Origin: Phymatolithon calcareum | Taxonomy: Eukaryota > Rhodophyta > Florideophyceae > Hapalidiales | Direction: 5' to 3' | NCBI GenBank assembly: GCA_977006965.1 | Contig: OZ345381.1 | Span: 806,001 to 870,000, forward strand | DNA length: 64,000 nucleotides | Part shown: positions 1-9,790 of the stretch, in pieces | Numbering within the stretch: the first letter of the stretch is position 1 | Layout of the letters: each line of letters opens with the position of its first letter | The notes under the pieces: generated by a model | Told to the model about the DNA's origin: nothing | Database searches by the model: none | Seen by the model: the letters and a program-made list of their open reading frames with translations, nothing else | Translations under genes and position numbers: made by a program

Positions 1-216
1 AAGCCCGCGCGAGCGGCAATCGAGCGGCGCGGAAAGGGCAGGGAATCGTACCTGGTCATATGACTCTAAGTCGTGATTTTCGTCATCTTGGTCTTCCTCC
101 TCGTCATGGGCAGCGGGATTGTTTTCCAGTTGCAGGACATTTGCGGAAACGGCGAGCGGGTCGTCTTCGAGGACGACGGTGTCGACGACCGGACGACGCT
201 CCGCGACCTGCGCCAT
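1..216 (-). CDS. Partial gene, acidic N-terminus, unrecognised
   Basis: An open frame starts at ATG 216 and runs off the left edge without a stop (72 codons). Its N-terminus is hydrophilic, with an acidic run (DEEEDQDDENHD) near residues 38-49. At about residue 55 the frame contains CAG followed by GTACGA, a fair 5' splice site, so the coding part visible here could end near position 52 and continue in an exon outside the window. I do not recognise the family. The 875 bp to PPIL4 on its 5' side could hold its promoter. Confidence 0.45.
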   Translation of the reverse strand, partial: MAQVAERRPVVDTVVLEDDPLAVSANVLQLENNPAAHDEEEDQDDENHDLESYDQVRFPALSAPLDCRSRGL

Positions 217-1090
217 GACGAAAGGGGATGAGGAGGTGCGTGCGGGTACAGAGTCGCGCACGAATCGTTTCCGGCGGGAGTGTACGCGACAAGGCACGTG
301 CCAGCATGAGCATTGAATAGTACGCTCGTTACGAGTGAGCGATGGGCCAAATTTGGAATGAGTTTCACAATACTTGATGATTTGATAGCACAACAGGATC
401 ATCCACTCGGGTGTGCCCACGTCAGGGACGTTTCGGAGTGTACGGTATTTCAAATCTTTGAAGTAATAGTGCACGCGTATTTACTGCATTATAGATTGTC
501 CATTCCAATTTTGACACCGTTATCGAAATAATTAGAATCTAATCTGATGTTTTTGATTCTAGCATTTGATGCCCATTGATAGATATATGACCGTTGATTT
601 GGCCTGCAGCACAGCAACGAGCAGTATCAATACATATGATACTGTATACTGGCTGTAGTTCATGAGGGAGGTGTCGTATGATACGAAGCCAAGTTGTGGA
701 CAGAAGAACGAGCAATCGCAGTGCTGTGTAACTGCAGCTATGATACTTTTTGCTCCTTTACAGTATGTCTGCCCGTCAGGCGGGACTACGACTAAACTAC
801 TTTTTTACTTTTTTTTTTAAAAAAAAAGTAATGCAATCGACGGCGACGACCAAGTACTGTCGTTGTGCATTACAGTATTTACTTACACTGCACTAGCGCA
901 TTGTGCAATGCACGGCAGTATTCTGTAGGAGCCATCCAGTTCATGCGCCATCGAGTTTATGCACTGCATGCATCATCTAGAATGGTCAGTTTGTAAAACT
1001 CATTAAACGAATAAAACCGAAAACTCGGGTCGCCCGCGGTGGCAAAGATAGGCATAATCATTGGGGTGCATACATGCAGCTTCGGTTTGT
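217..1090. other. Gap without a recognisable gene
   Basis: No frame here looks like a gene. The stretch has short direct and inverted motifs (repeated 'gatact', 'actgtaatgc'-type words) and one T-run/A-run hairpin at 805-831. It presumably holds the upstream region of the leftmost gene and the 3' flank of PPIL4. Confidence 0.5.
805..831. repeat. T/A-run perfect hairpin
   Basis: TTAC plus a T run is followed directly by an A run plus GTAA, giving perfect arms of about 13 bp. It is low-complexity, so it is weaker evidence for fold-back than the longer hairpins in the window. Confidence 0.7.
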
Positions 1091-2101
1091 TTATTGATGT
1101 GAATTTCTCACAGCTGTGGCAGTTTTTCCTTCAGTTCCCCGCTTTCGTTTTCTGCTGTCATTCCATAAGTTACTCACAGACTGCGAGAAATCCACACGAA
1201 TACGGCGATCATCCACAAGCGCCTTATCCATCTTATAGTACGCGCGTTCACACTGTTCCGCATTTTCAAACTCCACAAATGCATAGTTCAATGACTTCCC
1301 AGTGACCGGGTCGCAAATAACATCTGCTCTGCATTCTCCAAATCGCGAGAAAATAATCTCCAGGTCGTCCGCCTCAGTCACCGGGTTCAGTTTACAGACA
1401 AACAACACGTTGTCCGGCGGTTTCACCTCTGCATCCGGCAAATCGCCGATAATTTCCAACACTTCCGCCCGCGAACGAGCCTCCCGTGCCGCCTCGCGCT
1501 CGCGCACAACGGCCTCGTCGAGCACCTCCGCCTCCTCGTCGGACGCGAGATATCCGAGAGGCGGGCACTGTGAGGGCAGTGGAGATGGCGGTGCGGGGGG
1601 CATACCAATGGAATCCGTGAACGGATCGTGCAGCACAATCGTGTGTCGGATATGGCAGACGCGATATGGCCGGTTTTTCGGGTTCACGTCGCATTCCGCC
1701 AGAGCAAGAAGTACGTCCATTCCCTCAGCAACACGTCCGAATGCTGTGTGTGTTCGGTCGAGATAGTCCAATCCGTCTGCTAGCGTTATGAAGAACTGCG
1801 AGCCATGTGCTGGTCCAGGCATACTCAGCACACCCCGCACAGCGTGAGTCACTGCGCGATGTGTCTCGCGCTGCGCGGGTCGCTTCGTGTTTGATAATGC
1901 ATATATACCATCGCCGAGGCCTTCCGTAAGAGTGGCATCGCAAGCACGTGCGACAAAACCGCGCTCGATTTCGAAAAAGTGGCCGTCGTTATACCGTTTT
2001 AGCTTGCAAAGTTTAAGAAAGTTTTCGCTTGCACATGGTATTTCCTGATGGTACAAGTCCAAAACTATGTCGCCAAGTGATGTTTCCAGTAGAACGCTCA
2101 T
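1091..2101 (-). CDS. PPIL4: Cyclophilin-RRM protein, PPIL4-like peptidyl-prolyl isomerase
   Basis: This encodes 336 aa with an N-terminal cyclophilin domain (about residues 1-165) and an RRM domain (about 230-312). The start MSVLLETSLGDIVLDLY is the usual PPIL4 opening, so I chose ATG 2101 over an in-frame ATG at 2155, which would add 18 residues. The cyclophilin core GSQFFITLADGLDYLD and the RRM motifs LFVCKL (RNP2) and SLNYAFVEF (RNP1) are visible. The C-terminal tail is short and basic, shorter than in animal PPIL4. The family is nuclear and linked to the spliceosome. The gene is intronless here and its 5' end faces the OAS-like gene divergently across about 450 bp. Confidence 0.93.
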   Translation of the reverse strand: MSVLLETSLGDIVLDLYHQEIPCASENFLKLCKLKRYNDGHFFEIERGFVARACDATLTEGLGDGIYALSNTKRPAQRETHRAVTHAVRGVLSMPGPAHGSQFFITLADGLDYLDRTHTAFGRVAEGMDVLLALAECDVNPKNRPYRVCHIRHTIVLHDPFTDSIGMPPAPPSPLPSQCPPLGYLASDEEAEVLDEAVVREREAAREARSRAEVLEIIGDLPDAEVKPPDNVLFVCKLNPVTEADDLEIIFSRFGECRADVICDPVTGKSLNYAFVEFENAEQCERAYYKMDKALVDDRRIRVDFSQSVSNLWNDSRKRKRGTEGKTATAVRNSHQ

Positions 2102-2395
2102 TCTTCGGAAACGATGCCCCCTGAAATTAAAGCACTGAACGTGAAATTTCGGCAAGGTCCATTTTCGAGTTCCCGATGGTCAAGGAGGTCGCCCTGTGCT
2201 CCATCCTTGCTGGGCGTGCGTATGATCCATAGTAGTTTCATTAACGTCCAGTATAAAGTCGGAAAACATTACAGTAGTTGTAGGGATACACATCCTTGAT
2301 ATAGGGTAGATCATAGGTCCACACATGTCCCTGGTCCAGGGGCACACATCTTATGGCCTAGTAGTGGTCTCTACAGTAGTTACCGAACGAATACC

Positions 2396-2428
2396 TTCGC
2401 AGGAAACTAATAATTAGTTTCCTGCGAA
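2396..2428. repeat. Perfect 15-bp hairpin, 3-nt loop
   Basis: TTCGCAGGAAACTAA at 2396-2410 is followed by TAA and its exact reverse complement at 2414-2428. It lies about 120 bp upstream of the OAS-like ATG, in the divergent promoter region shared with PPIL4. It may be an accidental fold-back duplication or a regulatory hairpin. The sequence alone does not decide. Confidence 0.85.
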
Positions 2429-2551
2429 AGAAATTATTTACTTCTTCTGTTCAATGCATAAAGCGTATAAGAGCCTTGTCGCTTATTTGTACAACCTGCA
2501 CTTGAAAGGAAACGGCCCGTTTCTGACGTACAGTACCAGGCCAGAATCATT

Positions 2552-4042
2552 ATGCATTCCACCGATACCGTCGTTGGGATCTCCGAGACCCCGTGGGGCC
2601 TTACATGGGCGGAACTGTTACCATCATTGCGTCCATCCCGCAGCCACACCGCGCTCGTTGAATCCGCTGCAGAGCAGGTCAGTCTCGCCCTGCAGCGAGC
2701 GGAACTCCCTGTGGATCGCGTGGTTGTAGGTGGACCGTGTGGTCGAGGCACACAGAGCGCTGGCGACGTGAATGTGGAACTATACGCCATATTTGCTTCC
2801 TTCGATGCGCGCGACTATGTCGGCTGTCATTTGCAACCGATGCTCGAAGCTCTCACTGTCACAAATCGCAGCCCGTTTTCTAATGTCGTCGAACGAGGTC
2901 TATCAGTCGAATTCAGTTTTCACGGATTATCAGTGAGGCTCTTCGCGGCTGGTGTGTTGTACGGTGGCGCGAAGGATCTGCTGTTGCCCGATTCTTCGGA
3001 CCCAGTGCCCTCTGATTCGCGCCCGGGCAGTCACAATGCTGGTGGTGGGGCGCATGCATTCCTCGAGCCGCGCGAGGTGCACATTCAAACGAGCTGTGCC
3101 GTGATGCGAATCGAATTTCTCTATGGACAGCCGCCCATGTATAAAGATATGGTCCGTGTAGCAAAGAAATGGCGTGAGTCTTGCGATTTCCACGTCACCT
3201 CCAATGCCCCCGGCGATTATCTGCTTGAACTTATAATGCTCGAGGCGTTTCAGGGAGCACCGGCGGCGGCCCCTGGTCCGGATCAGTTTGCTACAATCTT
3301 CAGACGATTTTTATCCATCCTCGCGTCTCAGAGTGGAGCTGGTGCGCACTTTGTCGGTACCTCAGATATGCCGAAGACTTTCATTGCGTGGACGACGTTT
3401 TATAACCAGGGTGCGATAGACTATGCCATCGCGCATCGCCTGCTGCAGCCCCTGCAGGCCGCCGGTGATCGCCGCTCGCTCTGTGTGCTCGATCCGACGG
3501 TGCCCTTTATCGACGTAGCTGGAACTATCGAGGATTGGAGCGAGGTTCGCAAATTCGCGCGGGACAGTCTGGCACACTTCCAGAATACTGAGATGATCGA
3601 AGTGTTGCAGGCGAAATTGAACCATTTCAGCATTACTGTCGAAGAGACGTTGAAGAATATGCGCAGCAAATTGCAGGCTCTGGAAAGCATTGAAAGCTCC
3701 CCCAGAAGGTGGTCGGGGAATATTCAGTTCTCTGACGTGCATATAGCGTCGGACTCATGGGCGGCTGTGCATGACGTCGAATTGCGTTGCATGAAGTGGA
3801 GGATCAATGTTCGTCGATCGCGAAGCGATGCGACGGGGTACTCGAGGACTGTTGATGTGAGCTTGCAAGTTTTGCTCGAGCGGGAGGAGAAACTTCCAAG
3901 GACAATCAACGTTGATGTTATTTTCCAAGGGCAGAATGTGCATTTGGTGTTTGGACCGACGGTGGACCATGTATCGATAGCGCGTCGGTCTGAAGTCATT
4001 CGCAATCGAGAATATGCTGTTCAGATTACAGTTGTTGCATGA
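2552..4042 (+). CDS. OAS-like nucleotidyltransferase-fold protein, catalytic residues degenerate
   Basis: This is a 496 aa intronless protein. Residues about 35-345 follow the layout of 2'-5'-oligoadenylate synthetase. The P-loop GGPCGRGT (60-67) matches the GGSSGKGT type. SCAVMRIEFLYGQPPMYKDM (181-200) then VRVAKKWRES matches the helix pair before the OAS core. DYLLELIMLEAF (222-233) matches the ALELL segment, and VLDPTVPFIDVAG (312-324) plus a following DWSEVRKFARDSL matches the ILDPADP segment. Of the three catalytic aspartates of the family, the first is kept (D72), the second position is N74 and the third, in LSVRLFAAG, appears to be R129. It is therefore probably a non-catalytic OAS relative. 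Residues about 345-496 form an extra C-terminal region, first likely helical (345-380), then strand-rich, which I do not recognise. An internal low-complexity loop lies at 145-170. OAS proteins sense dsRNA in animals; any such role here is inference. Confidence 0.82.
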   Translation: MHSTDTVVGISETPWGLTWAELLPSLRPSRSHTALVESAAEQVSLALQRAELPVDRVVVGGPCGRGTQSAGDVNVELYAIFASFDARDYVGCHLQPMLEALTVTNRSPFSNVVERGLSVEFSFHGLSVRLFAAGVLYGGAKDLLLPDSSDPVPSDSRPGSHNAGGGAHAFLEPREVHIQTSCAVMRIEFLYGQPPMYKDMVRVAKKWRESCDFHVTSNAPGDYLLELIMLEAFQGAPAAAPGPDQFATIFRRFLSILASQSGAGAHFVGTSDMPKTFIAWTTFYNQGAIDYAIAHRLLQPLQAAGDRRSLCVLDPTVPFIDVAGTIEDWSEVRKFARDSLAHFQNTEMIEVLQAKLNHFSITVEETLKNMRSKLQALESIESSPRRWSGNIQFSDVHIASDSWAAVHDVELRCMKWRINVRRSRSDATGYSRTVDVSLQVLLEREEKLPRTINVDVIFQGQNVHLVFGPTVDHVSIARRSEVIRNREYAVQITVVA

Positions 4043-4652
4043 TCTAATTGCAAATTTGGTCTCAATCGTTACTGAGAATCTTTGCTTGTGAGCGACATGT
4101 CAATTTTCGTTCTGTACGATGAACGTGCCAGCTTGAATTTTCGTCTCGTTTGCTCAGTTTTGTCCCGCGGTTTTCTCCCCGTTATTGACTTTCGAATAAA
4201 CCGTAAATTAACTTTTGTACGAGAAGAGGAGGGAAACGATTAATCACTGGGCCAATCTCTGTTCCCAGGCTTCTCGAGGTGTCAGGCATAATCGTTAATT
4301 TCGAACGGTCTAACGGGTCTTAGGAACGAAGATCGCTCTAACGTCTTGATGCATTCGAGGAACTGCGGCTACAAGAAGCTCTACCCAGTTGCGTTCAATA
4401 CAGGCCTAATACAATCACAAGAATCGAACTTGTACGAGGGAGAGAAATGGGGACACCTTTGACCGCCATCCACCTCTAAAACGAGATAATCAAAACGGAA
4501 TACATAAAAGCTCACAGCTCCCAATACAAATACATCAGCACTACTAAAGCGCTACCCATTGTTGAAAGAAATTCGAATACCTAAAAGTTACTCTAACTTC
4601 GGGATCGATCCGTGCATCCGCCACCACAAAACGACGAGTTCGAACTGTCTAC
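4043..4652. other. Intergenic, convergent 3' ends
   Basis: No credible gene is present. The OAS-like gene (+) and the RING ligase (-) converge here. The stretch is AT-rich and contains AATAAA at about 4195, a plausible polyadenylation signal for the OAS-like gene. Confidence 0.5.
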
Positions 4653-5547
4653 CTAAAACAGGGTGAGGATCACGATGATGAAAAGAGCGAGAAACAAAAA
4701 CACCTTGGCCACCTGCTCACGTGTCTCCTGTTCCGGGGTTAAGCGCGGCATTTCCGCGGCCGGCTCATTGAATTGAGGATACGCCATCTCCATGCCAAAA
4801 AGGGACGGAAAGTTTCCAAAAGTAGCAAGGGCAAGATTGCCGTTCATATTCGCATACGCATTCAGCCGTCCAAACGCCGCCGGATGCCAGTATGGATTAC
4901 CGGGATGCATGGGGGCACCTCCGGCGCCCGCGCCGGCTGCAGCCGCTGTCGCTCGCTGTCCCGCCGGACGCGGTGGTAACCGCTCATCATCGACGACGGG
5001 ACGGTCACGCGGATCGTCGTCTGTGCGACCGCGACCGTAAATTGGGGTCACAGTACTCCGCTCTACGCCGGCCTTGCACACGGGGCATTGCGAGACTCCA
5101 CTACGCTGGCGCATCCACTGTTGAGGTCACGCGATGTCAGTTAGCAAACGGCGAGAGTGCGCCAAATGCAGTTCGAGAAAAAGAGAAGTTCAATACTTAC
5201 ACGATAGAGACATCCCCAGCAATAAAGATGTCTGTTTGATAAAAGAGACCATTAAAAATGAGTGAAAAAGTCGTTAGAATGCTGTCGTTGGCGCCTCCAC
5301 CCTCGCGACGGGAACATAAAATGTGACAGTACGGCTCCCGAGCTTACCCACAACGTGTTACCACTGGGTCTTTTGGCACCTCGAAGCAGATGTTACACTC
5401 GAACGCGGTGCTGGGTTCGTCAGCGGCACCGTCCGTGGCGGAACCTTTTGAACCTGGAACTGAATCTACCGCAGAAGCCGTGACGGACTCGTCCGGCGAA
5501 ATGACGTCAGCTGAGGACGGGTTTGAAGATGTGCCGCGGCGACGCAT
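4653..5547 (-). CDS. RNF5/RNF185-type membrane RING E3 ubiquitin ligase, three exons
   Basis: I assemble three exons on the minus strand: 5547-5348, 5231-5201 and 5117-4653, giving 231 aa. Introns are 116 bp (GTAAGC...CAG) and 83 bp (GTAAGT...CAG). Joining them makes a complete C3HC4 RING: CNIC in exon 1, CGHLYCWGC across exons 1-2 and CPVC in exon 3, followed by KAGV and the TPIYGRG motif typical of the RNF5/RMA1 family. The C-terminus is a single hydrophobic anchor (VAKVFLFLALFIIVILTLF). Family members sit in the ER membrane and act in ER-associated degradation. The start is uncertain: ATG 5547 gives a 50-residue acidic leader, while an in-frame ATG at 5643 would add 32 residues. A paralog lies at 56084-56751 and shares the second intron position. 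Confidence 0.9.
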
Positions 5548-6428
5548 GATGGAGACTGATGCTGTCCGGCACGGCTCCCCCGAAGCGGCACAGGCGGCGC
5601 ACAGAACGTTGCTGACTGATGAGGTTGTGACGCTACAAGGCAAATATCGGCGCGAAGTGAACTATGAGATTTTGACTGTCGTTTTGATGGCCCCTTGGTC
5701 ATTCTGGGTCTTTTATGACCCGACTGGTCCGCTTCATCTGTAAGCACCAACAATGCAAAAAAATCTGAACGAATTCAGATACAGTACCGGTCGACCGAGG
5801 GCACAGTCACTTTTTATTTCTGCGGTGGCTTTAAAATTTAAGAGTCTTGGGGTAAAGTAGTGAGGGATGATTTAGATAACTGTTGCCTGTGGTTTTTCGC
5901 GCTATCTACCTTTACTCGACTCGCAGAAGTCTTCACATTTGAAGATATTTTACTGTTTTCAAGGAAGGTGACTTCTATTGACAAAATCTTGTCTACTGGT
6001 TTCTCTCCAGTCCACATTTGCAAAGGAGATATCCACAACAACAATATTATTGTGAATGCCTCCTTTGCAATTTTATGTTTAATTGTGCTTTATCTGCTTC
6101 CATCTAGCTTGGTAAAGCCAGAGATGGTAAACTTCTTGGCTTTTCGGATAGCAACGACGTCTAACCCACCTTCGCATTTTGGCAAGAGCGAAGGCGGGTG
6201 ATGCTCGTTTTTGATGAGCACCAATCGATTAATCATGATATTGGTTGTTGATTGCCATTCAATCATTGCTCTGAACTACGTACAAATTTACAGTGATACA
6301 TGGGGAAATTTTGCATAGTCCGGGATTTCACCACAAAAGAAAGCAATCTCACCTCATTGCTCTTAGCAGCGGTTGTTTGCCAGCCGAGATTTGACTTCCT
6401 CTTGAAGCTCCGCATCGAAATTGTCGTC
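5548..6428. other. Gap between RING ligase and TMEM18
   Basis: No gene is supported. A 113-codon frame at 5860-6201 (+) has a hydrophobic middle but no recognisable family, no good start context and an AT-rich composition, so I do not call it. The region should hold the divergent promoters of the RING ligase and TMEM18. Confidence 0.4.
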
Positions 6429-7048
6429 ATGAACGGTATACCGTTGCAGGGTATCGGCCCTATAGACCTGATGTACCGGAGCGCAGACACGATTTTGCGA
6501 ACGTTTGAAGGTTCCATGCCTTTGCATGCGCTGGAAGACTTTGTGCAAACCGTACGATGGCGAGAACCTTTCATTTTGAGCATTCTCGCCGCGCACGCGT
6601 TCCTGTGGGGGTTTGCATACTCTACAAGGAGGAGAGATATCGTCCAGCTTGTCACAATCACCATGCTTTCGATAGCATGCTTTAACGCGCGGGGCATTAA
6701 CAGCGTCGGCAGAGAGCACTGGCAAAAGTTTGCTACGCAGAACTATTTCGATAGAAATGGAACCTTTCTGGTTATCTTCATGCTTGCTCCGTTTGTTCTG
6801 TTATCCAACATTATCGTGGTACGTGTTTTCCAAGCGTTAGCCAGAAGCTTTTGCAGCCGTAATTTCCTACTTCATAGTCTGGTTTTTGAAGATGCTTACC
6901 TTTTTCCTTCTGAAAATATTTTTGTCCTTTCTGTGCTTAGGTAAATATGCTGCTGCGCTTAATGCGGATAGCCGTTCGTGCACGACATGAATCCGTTACA
7001 TCGTCCGAAATTTTCAAACATGCCAATGGAAAGAAAAAGAGTCTGTGA
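6429..7048 (+). CDS. TMEM18: TMEM18-like inner nuclear membrane protein, two exons
   Basis: Exon 1 is 6429-6818, the intron 6819-6940 (GTACGT...TTAG, 122 bp) and exon 2 6941-7048, giving 165 aa. The protein has the TMEM18 pattern: VQTVRWREPFI, then a hydrophobic segment, ARGINSVGREHWQKFATQNYFDRNGTF, a hydrophobic segment ending NIIVV, and after splicing a third-helix extension and a basic tail (KHANGKKKSL). Splicing joins NIIV to VNMLLRLMRIAVRA, which continues the membrane helix as in the family. ATG 6429 gives a length close to the family; an upstream in-frame ATG at 6300 would add 43 unrelated residues. In animals the protein is in the nuclear envelope; its exact function is unsettled. Confidence 0.9.
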
Positions 7049-7580
7049 TTGAGGCGAGGCAAGCTTATTTAAATGACAGAACAGTGAGTTGTGACTGTCT
7101 TAAGATGAAGGCATGTCATAAAAAGCAGCGTCAAGGCGACTTGAGATCGCGGCAGGACCAGCGAAGCACTGCAATAAAAAGTAGGCATGGGTCTTCATCC
7201 GCAGCACCCAAGAGATGGCCTCGATGCAACTAAGTCTTTCCATTCCCTTCGTCTCACTGGTCTTAACCATGCACGACCATTGTTGCTAAAGCTTTATGTG
7301 CCGTTGACGGAAAATGCTCGCTTTTTGACTCATACTGCTTCGAGAGAGAAAATCAATTTTTTTTAATTTCCTGATAACACGTTTCAAATTACGACCAATA
7401 AAATTCAATCCCCATGAAAAGGGACGACGCTCCATTCCGTCTCCACTTTTCTCAGCCCGCACACCTTGCCTGATTTCGCCAAGAGGACCAGGTCGTCTTG
7501 TTCTATCAACTCCAGGAACTTTACCGTACTGCTTTTTCCGCCAAGCCAACCGAAGAACTTAGCGCATCGGATTTGCAAGC
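7049..7580. other. Gap upstream of eIF3h
   Basis: No gene is supported. An 87-codon minus frame (7286-7549) is basic but unrecognised and overlaps the likely eIF3h 5' leader, so I leave it out. A tract of eight T's lies near 7358. Confidence 0.4.
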
Positions 7581-8717
7581 ATGGCTGGCATAGCTGAGCC
7601 AGCTCCTGCCAAGGAGATCACAAATGTCGTCCTCGAAGGTTTGGTAAGTTGCTGCGCTGCGATTCGGTTTTATTTTAGCTCGCGTTTGTGCCCTGCGACT
7701 TACCTGTAAAATCGCTGCGTTCGTCCCTTTCTTTCTCCTTTCCAGGTCGTAATGAAGGTTATCAAACACTGCCAAGAGAACTTCCCGCTGACGGTCATGG
7801 GACAGCTCTTGGGAATGGATTCCGACGATTCTCTGGAAATCACAAACTGCTATCCCTTTATGTCACAGCCGGGAACTGCCACTACCGCGGGACCAGACAG
7901 CAATGCGGACGGCGCCGCGTTTGATATTGAACAACAAAAGTATCAGCGAGACATGATGTGGTGCGCGCGCGAGGTGCATATCGACCATCAAGTCGTTGGC
8001 TGGTATCAGAGCACTGGTTCCCAGATGGGGTCTTTCATATCTTCTCAATGGATTGAGACGCAATTCAACTACCAGAACAGTCTCAACAACATTGTGTGTC
8101 TCGTGTACGACCCGGTGCGCACAGAGGAAGGAACGCTTTCAATTCATGCATATCGTCTCACGAAGAGCTTCATGAACGTGATGCGTAAGGGTGAGTATTC
8201 ATCACTAGGATTTGCGCGTGGCGGCGTGCTCTCGAGCTCTATAATTGAGGAAGTGCCCATTTCGCTGCATAACTCGAGCTTGATCAACGCCGCGCTTGTC
8301 GATCTGGAATACGGGGACCAATTCTCTGGAGCGCATGATGTGGAATTGAGTAGACTATCTATTAGTGATCGCCCTGTCCTCGAACAGAGCATGGAATTCC
8401 TCATTTGCGATTTGGACACTCTCGGGAAAGAGCAGAGCAAATATTCCTACTTTATGCGCAATCTTGCTCGCAGTCATGGGCATGTCCTGGAGCGTTTGCG
8501 TAAACGGAGGGCAGAAAGTAGAGCGAAGGGTCCCAATGGTGAACCTGCTGCAGAAGATGATGATGTCATTCAACTATTTGAGAAGGAACCCACTCGCCTG
8601 GACAACAAGATTTTGTTGAAGGGACTTGACACCCATGTTGAGAGCATTAAGGCTTTGGCTTCTGAGGGCATTGTTAAGCAGTTTGGTGTGTCGGCAGTAC
8701 AGGCCGGAGAAGAATAA
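7581..8717 (+). CDS. EIF3H: Translation initiation factor eIF3 subunit h, intact copy
   Basis: Exon 1 (7581-7643, 21 codons) is joined across a 102-bp intron (7644-7745, GTAAGT...CCAG) to exon 2 (7746-8717), giving 344 aa, close to the family length. Exon 1 supplies the start of the MPN domain (EITNVVLEGL, continuing VVMKVIKHCQENFP). Hallmarks include GMDSDDSLEITNCYPF, HIDHQVVGWYQSTGSQMG, the segment LVYDPVRTEEGTLSIHAYRL and a helical C-terminal half. eIF3h is a non-catalytic MPN subunit of the eIF3 complex in the cytosol. This is the only full copy. Three truncated copies lie downstream at 14366, 27755 and 40766. The upstream 5' end and intron are unique to this copy. Confidence 0.95.
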
Positions 8718-9503
8718 ATTATGTAGTTCAAAGCAGGATCGGGCTCAATGTTGTATCTTGTTTATGTTTCGAGATGTGCCGACGCAAGCAGATCCTTCTG
8801 TTGGTGTAAGGCACCTTGTGTAGCGTTTACTCGGAGTACTGTGTCGGAGCGCAATGTGCTGGCTCTGGCACTTGACCTATTCCCATTATCTTTTAATATA
8901 GAAACCAGGCACAGCAGCATGTAAGAACTACCGCCATCTCGTCCGACGCTGACCACACTGCGGGGGTCCCCGACGGTGTGGCGCAGGTATTTCATCGCTT
9001 ATCAATGCAGGGTAACAAATTTGTGCACTTCAAAATTCGAATGAATGGGGGCTTGAAGGGTCTTCCAGGTACATCAGGCCTATCTTAGTACATTACGTTA
9101 CAGAGTACTAAGATGAGGGAAGCACCTTGACGGACGGGGGACTATTTATTAGAGTTCTCCGAAGATAGCTCAGTCAAATGCTTTTGGGAAGAATGCGAAC
9201 AAATCAAGTCGCGAAATGGGTTTGAATTTCAAGGAGCATCTCTCAACAACTTTATCTACCTCTGCTTTTCCAAAGTCAGTCTCACATGTGCGATAATTGC
9301 TAAGCAAATATACCAATTTGGTATGAAGGCAAGCGATAAAAGAAAAATGGGCTAGTGGAATGAGCGTACAACCTAGACACAGATGATTCTCAACAAGTGT
9401 CCCTTGAGTTGAAAAATCAATACATTTGGCCGTTGGGCAAAAGTTCTTATAGCAAATACGTTAACGGTGCATAATTTACCATCATTATCGACCTCCACAT
9501 TCA
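8718..9503. repeat. eIF3h-RPN5 intergenic spacer, array copy 1
   Basis: This non-coding spacer between the 3' ends of eIF3h and the truncated RPN5 recurs after each eIF3h copy (15609-17697, 29345-34158 and 41453-42071, the first two enlarged by insertions). Shared landmarks are 'cgagatgtgccgacgcaa', a polypurine-poor stretch with 'cccattatcttttaatata', and 'tacatcag...tatctta'. This copy has no large insertion, so it serves as the empty-site reference for the others. Confidence 0.8.
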
Positions 9504-9790
9504 TTTCATACTATGAACCATAGTCTCCAGGGGCACCAAATCACAAGTTCTCTTGACAATGTCCAAGAGCTGGGTGACATTTGACACGACTTCGGCTTTG
9601 AAAACGATACTATTTGCGCAAGTCGATCGATCTTTGCCCACAACGCCTTTTGTCCGAGACCATCGCGGCCAACGTACGCTCGCTCTCGTTTCCCAGACGG
9701 ATACGAGAGTAGCACTTGGACGCCACTGGCGCGGCATATTCTTTTTCTCAATAATTACCGCAAGAATAAAGTTATTCTTCTCCATACAAA

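Noticed and set aside
2552-4042. Active 2'-5'-oligoadenylate synthetase
   Set aside because: Two of three catalytic aspartate positions appear replaced (N74, R129).
5860-6201. 113-codon frame with hydrophobic middle
   Set aside because: No family, AT-rich composition, no promoter or splice support; probably chance between two real genes.
7286-7549. 87-codon basic minus frame upstream of eIF3h
   Set aside because: Overlaps the eIF3h promoter and leader, no known family and no homologous copy in the array.
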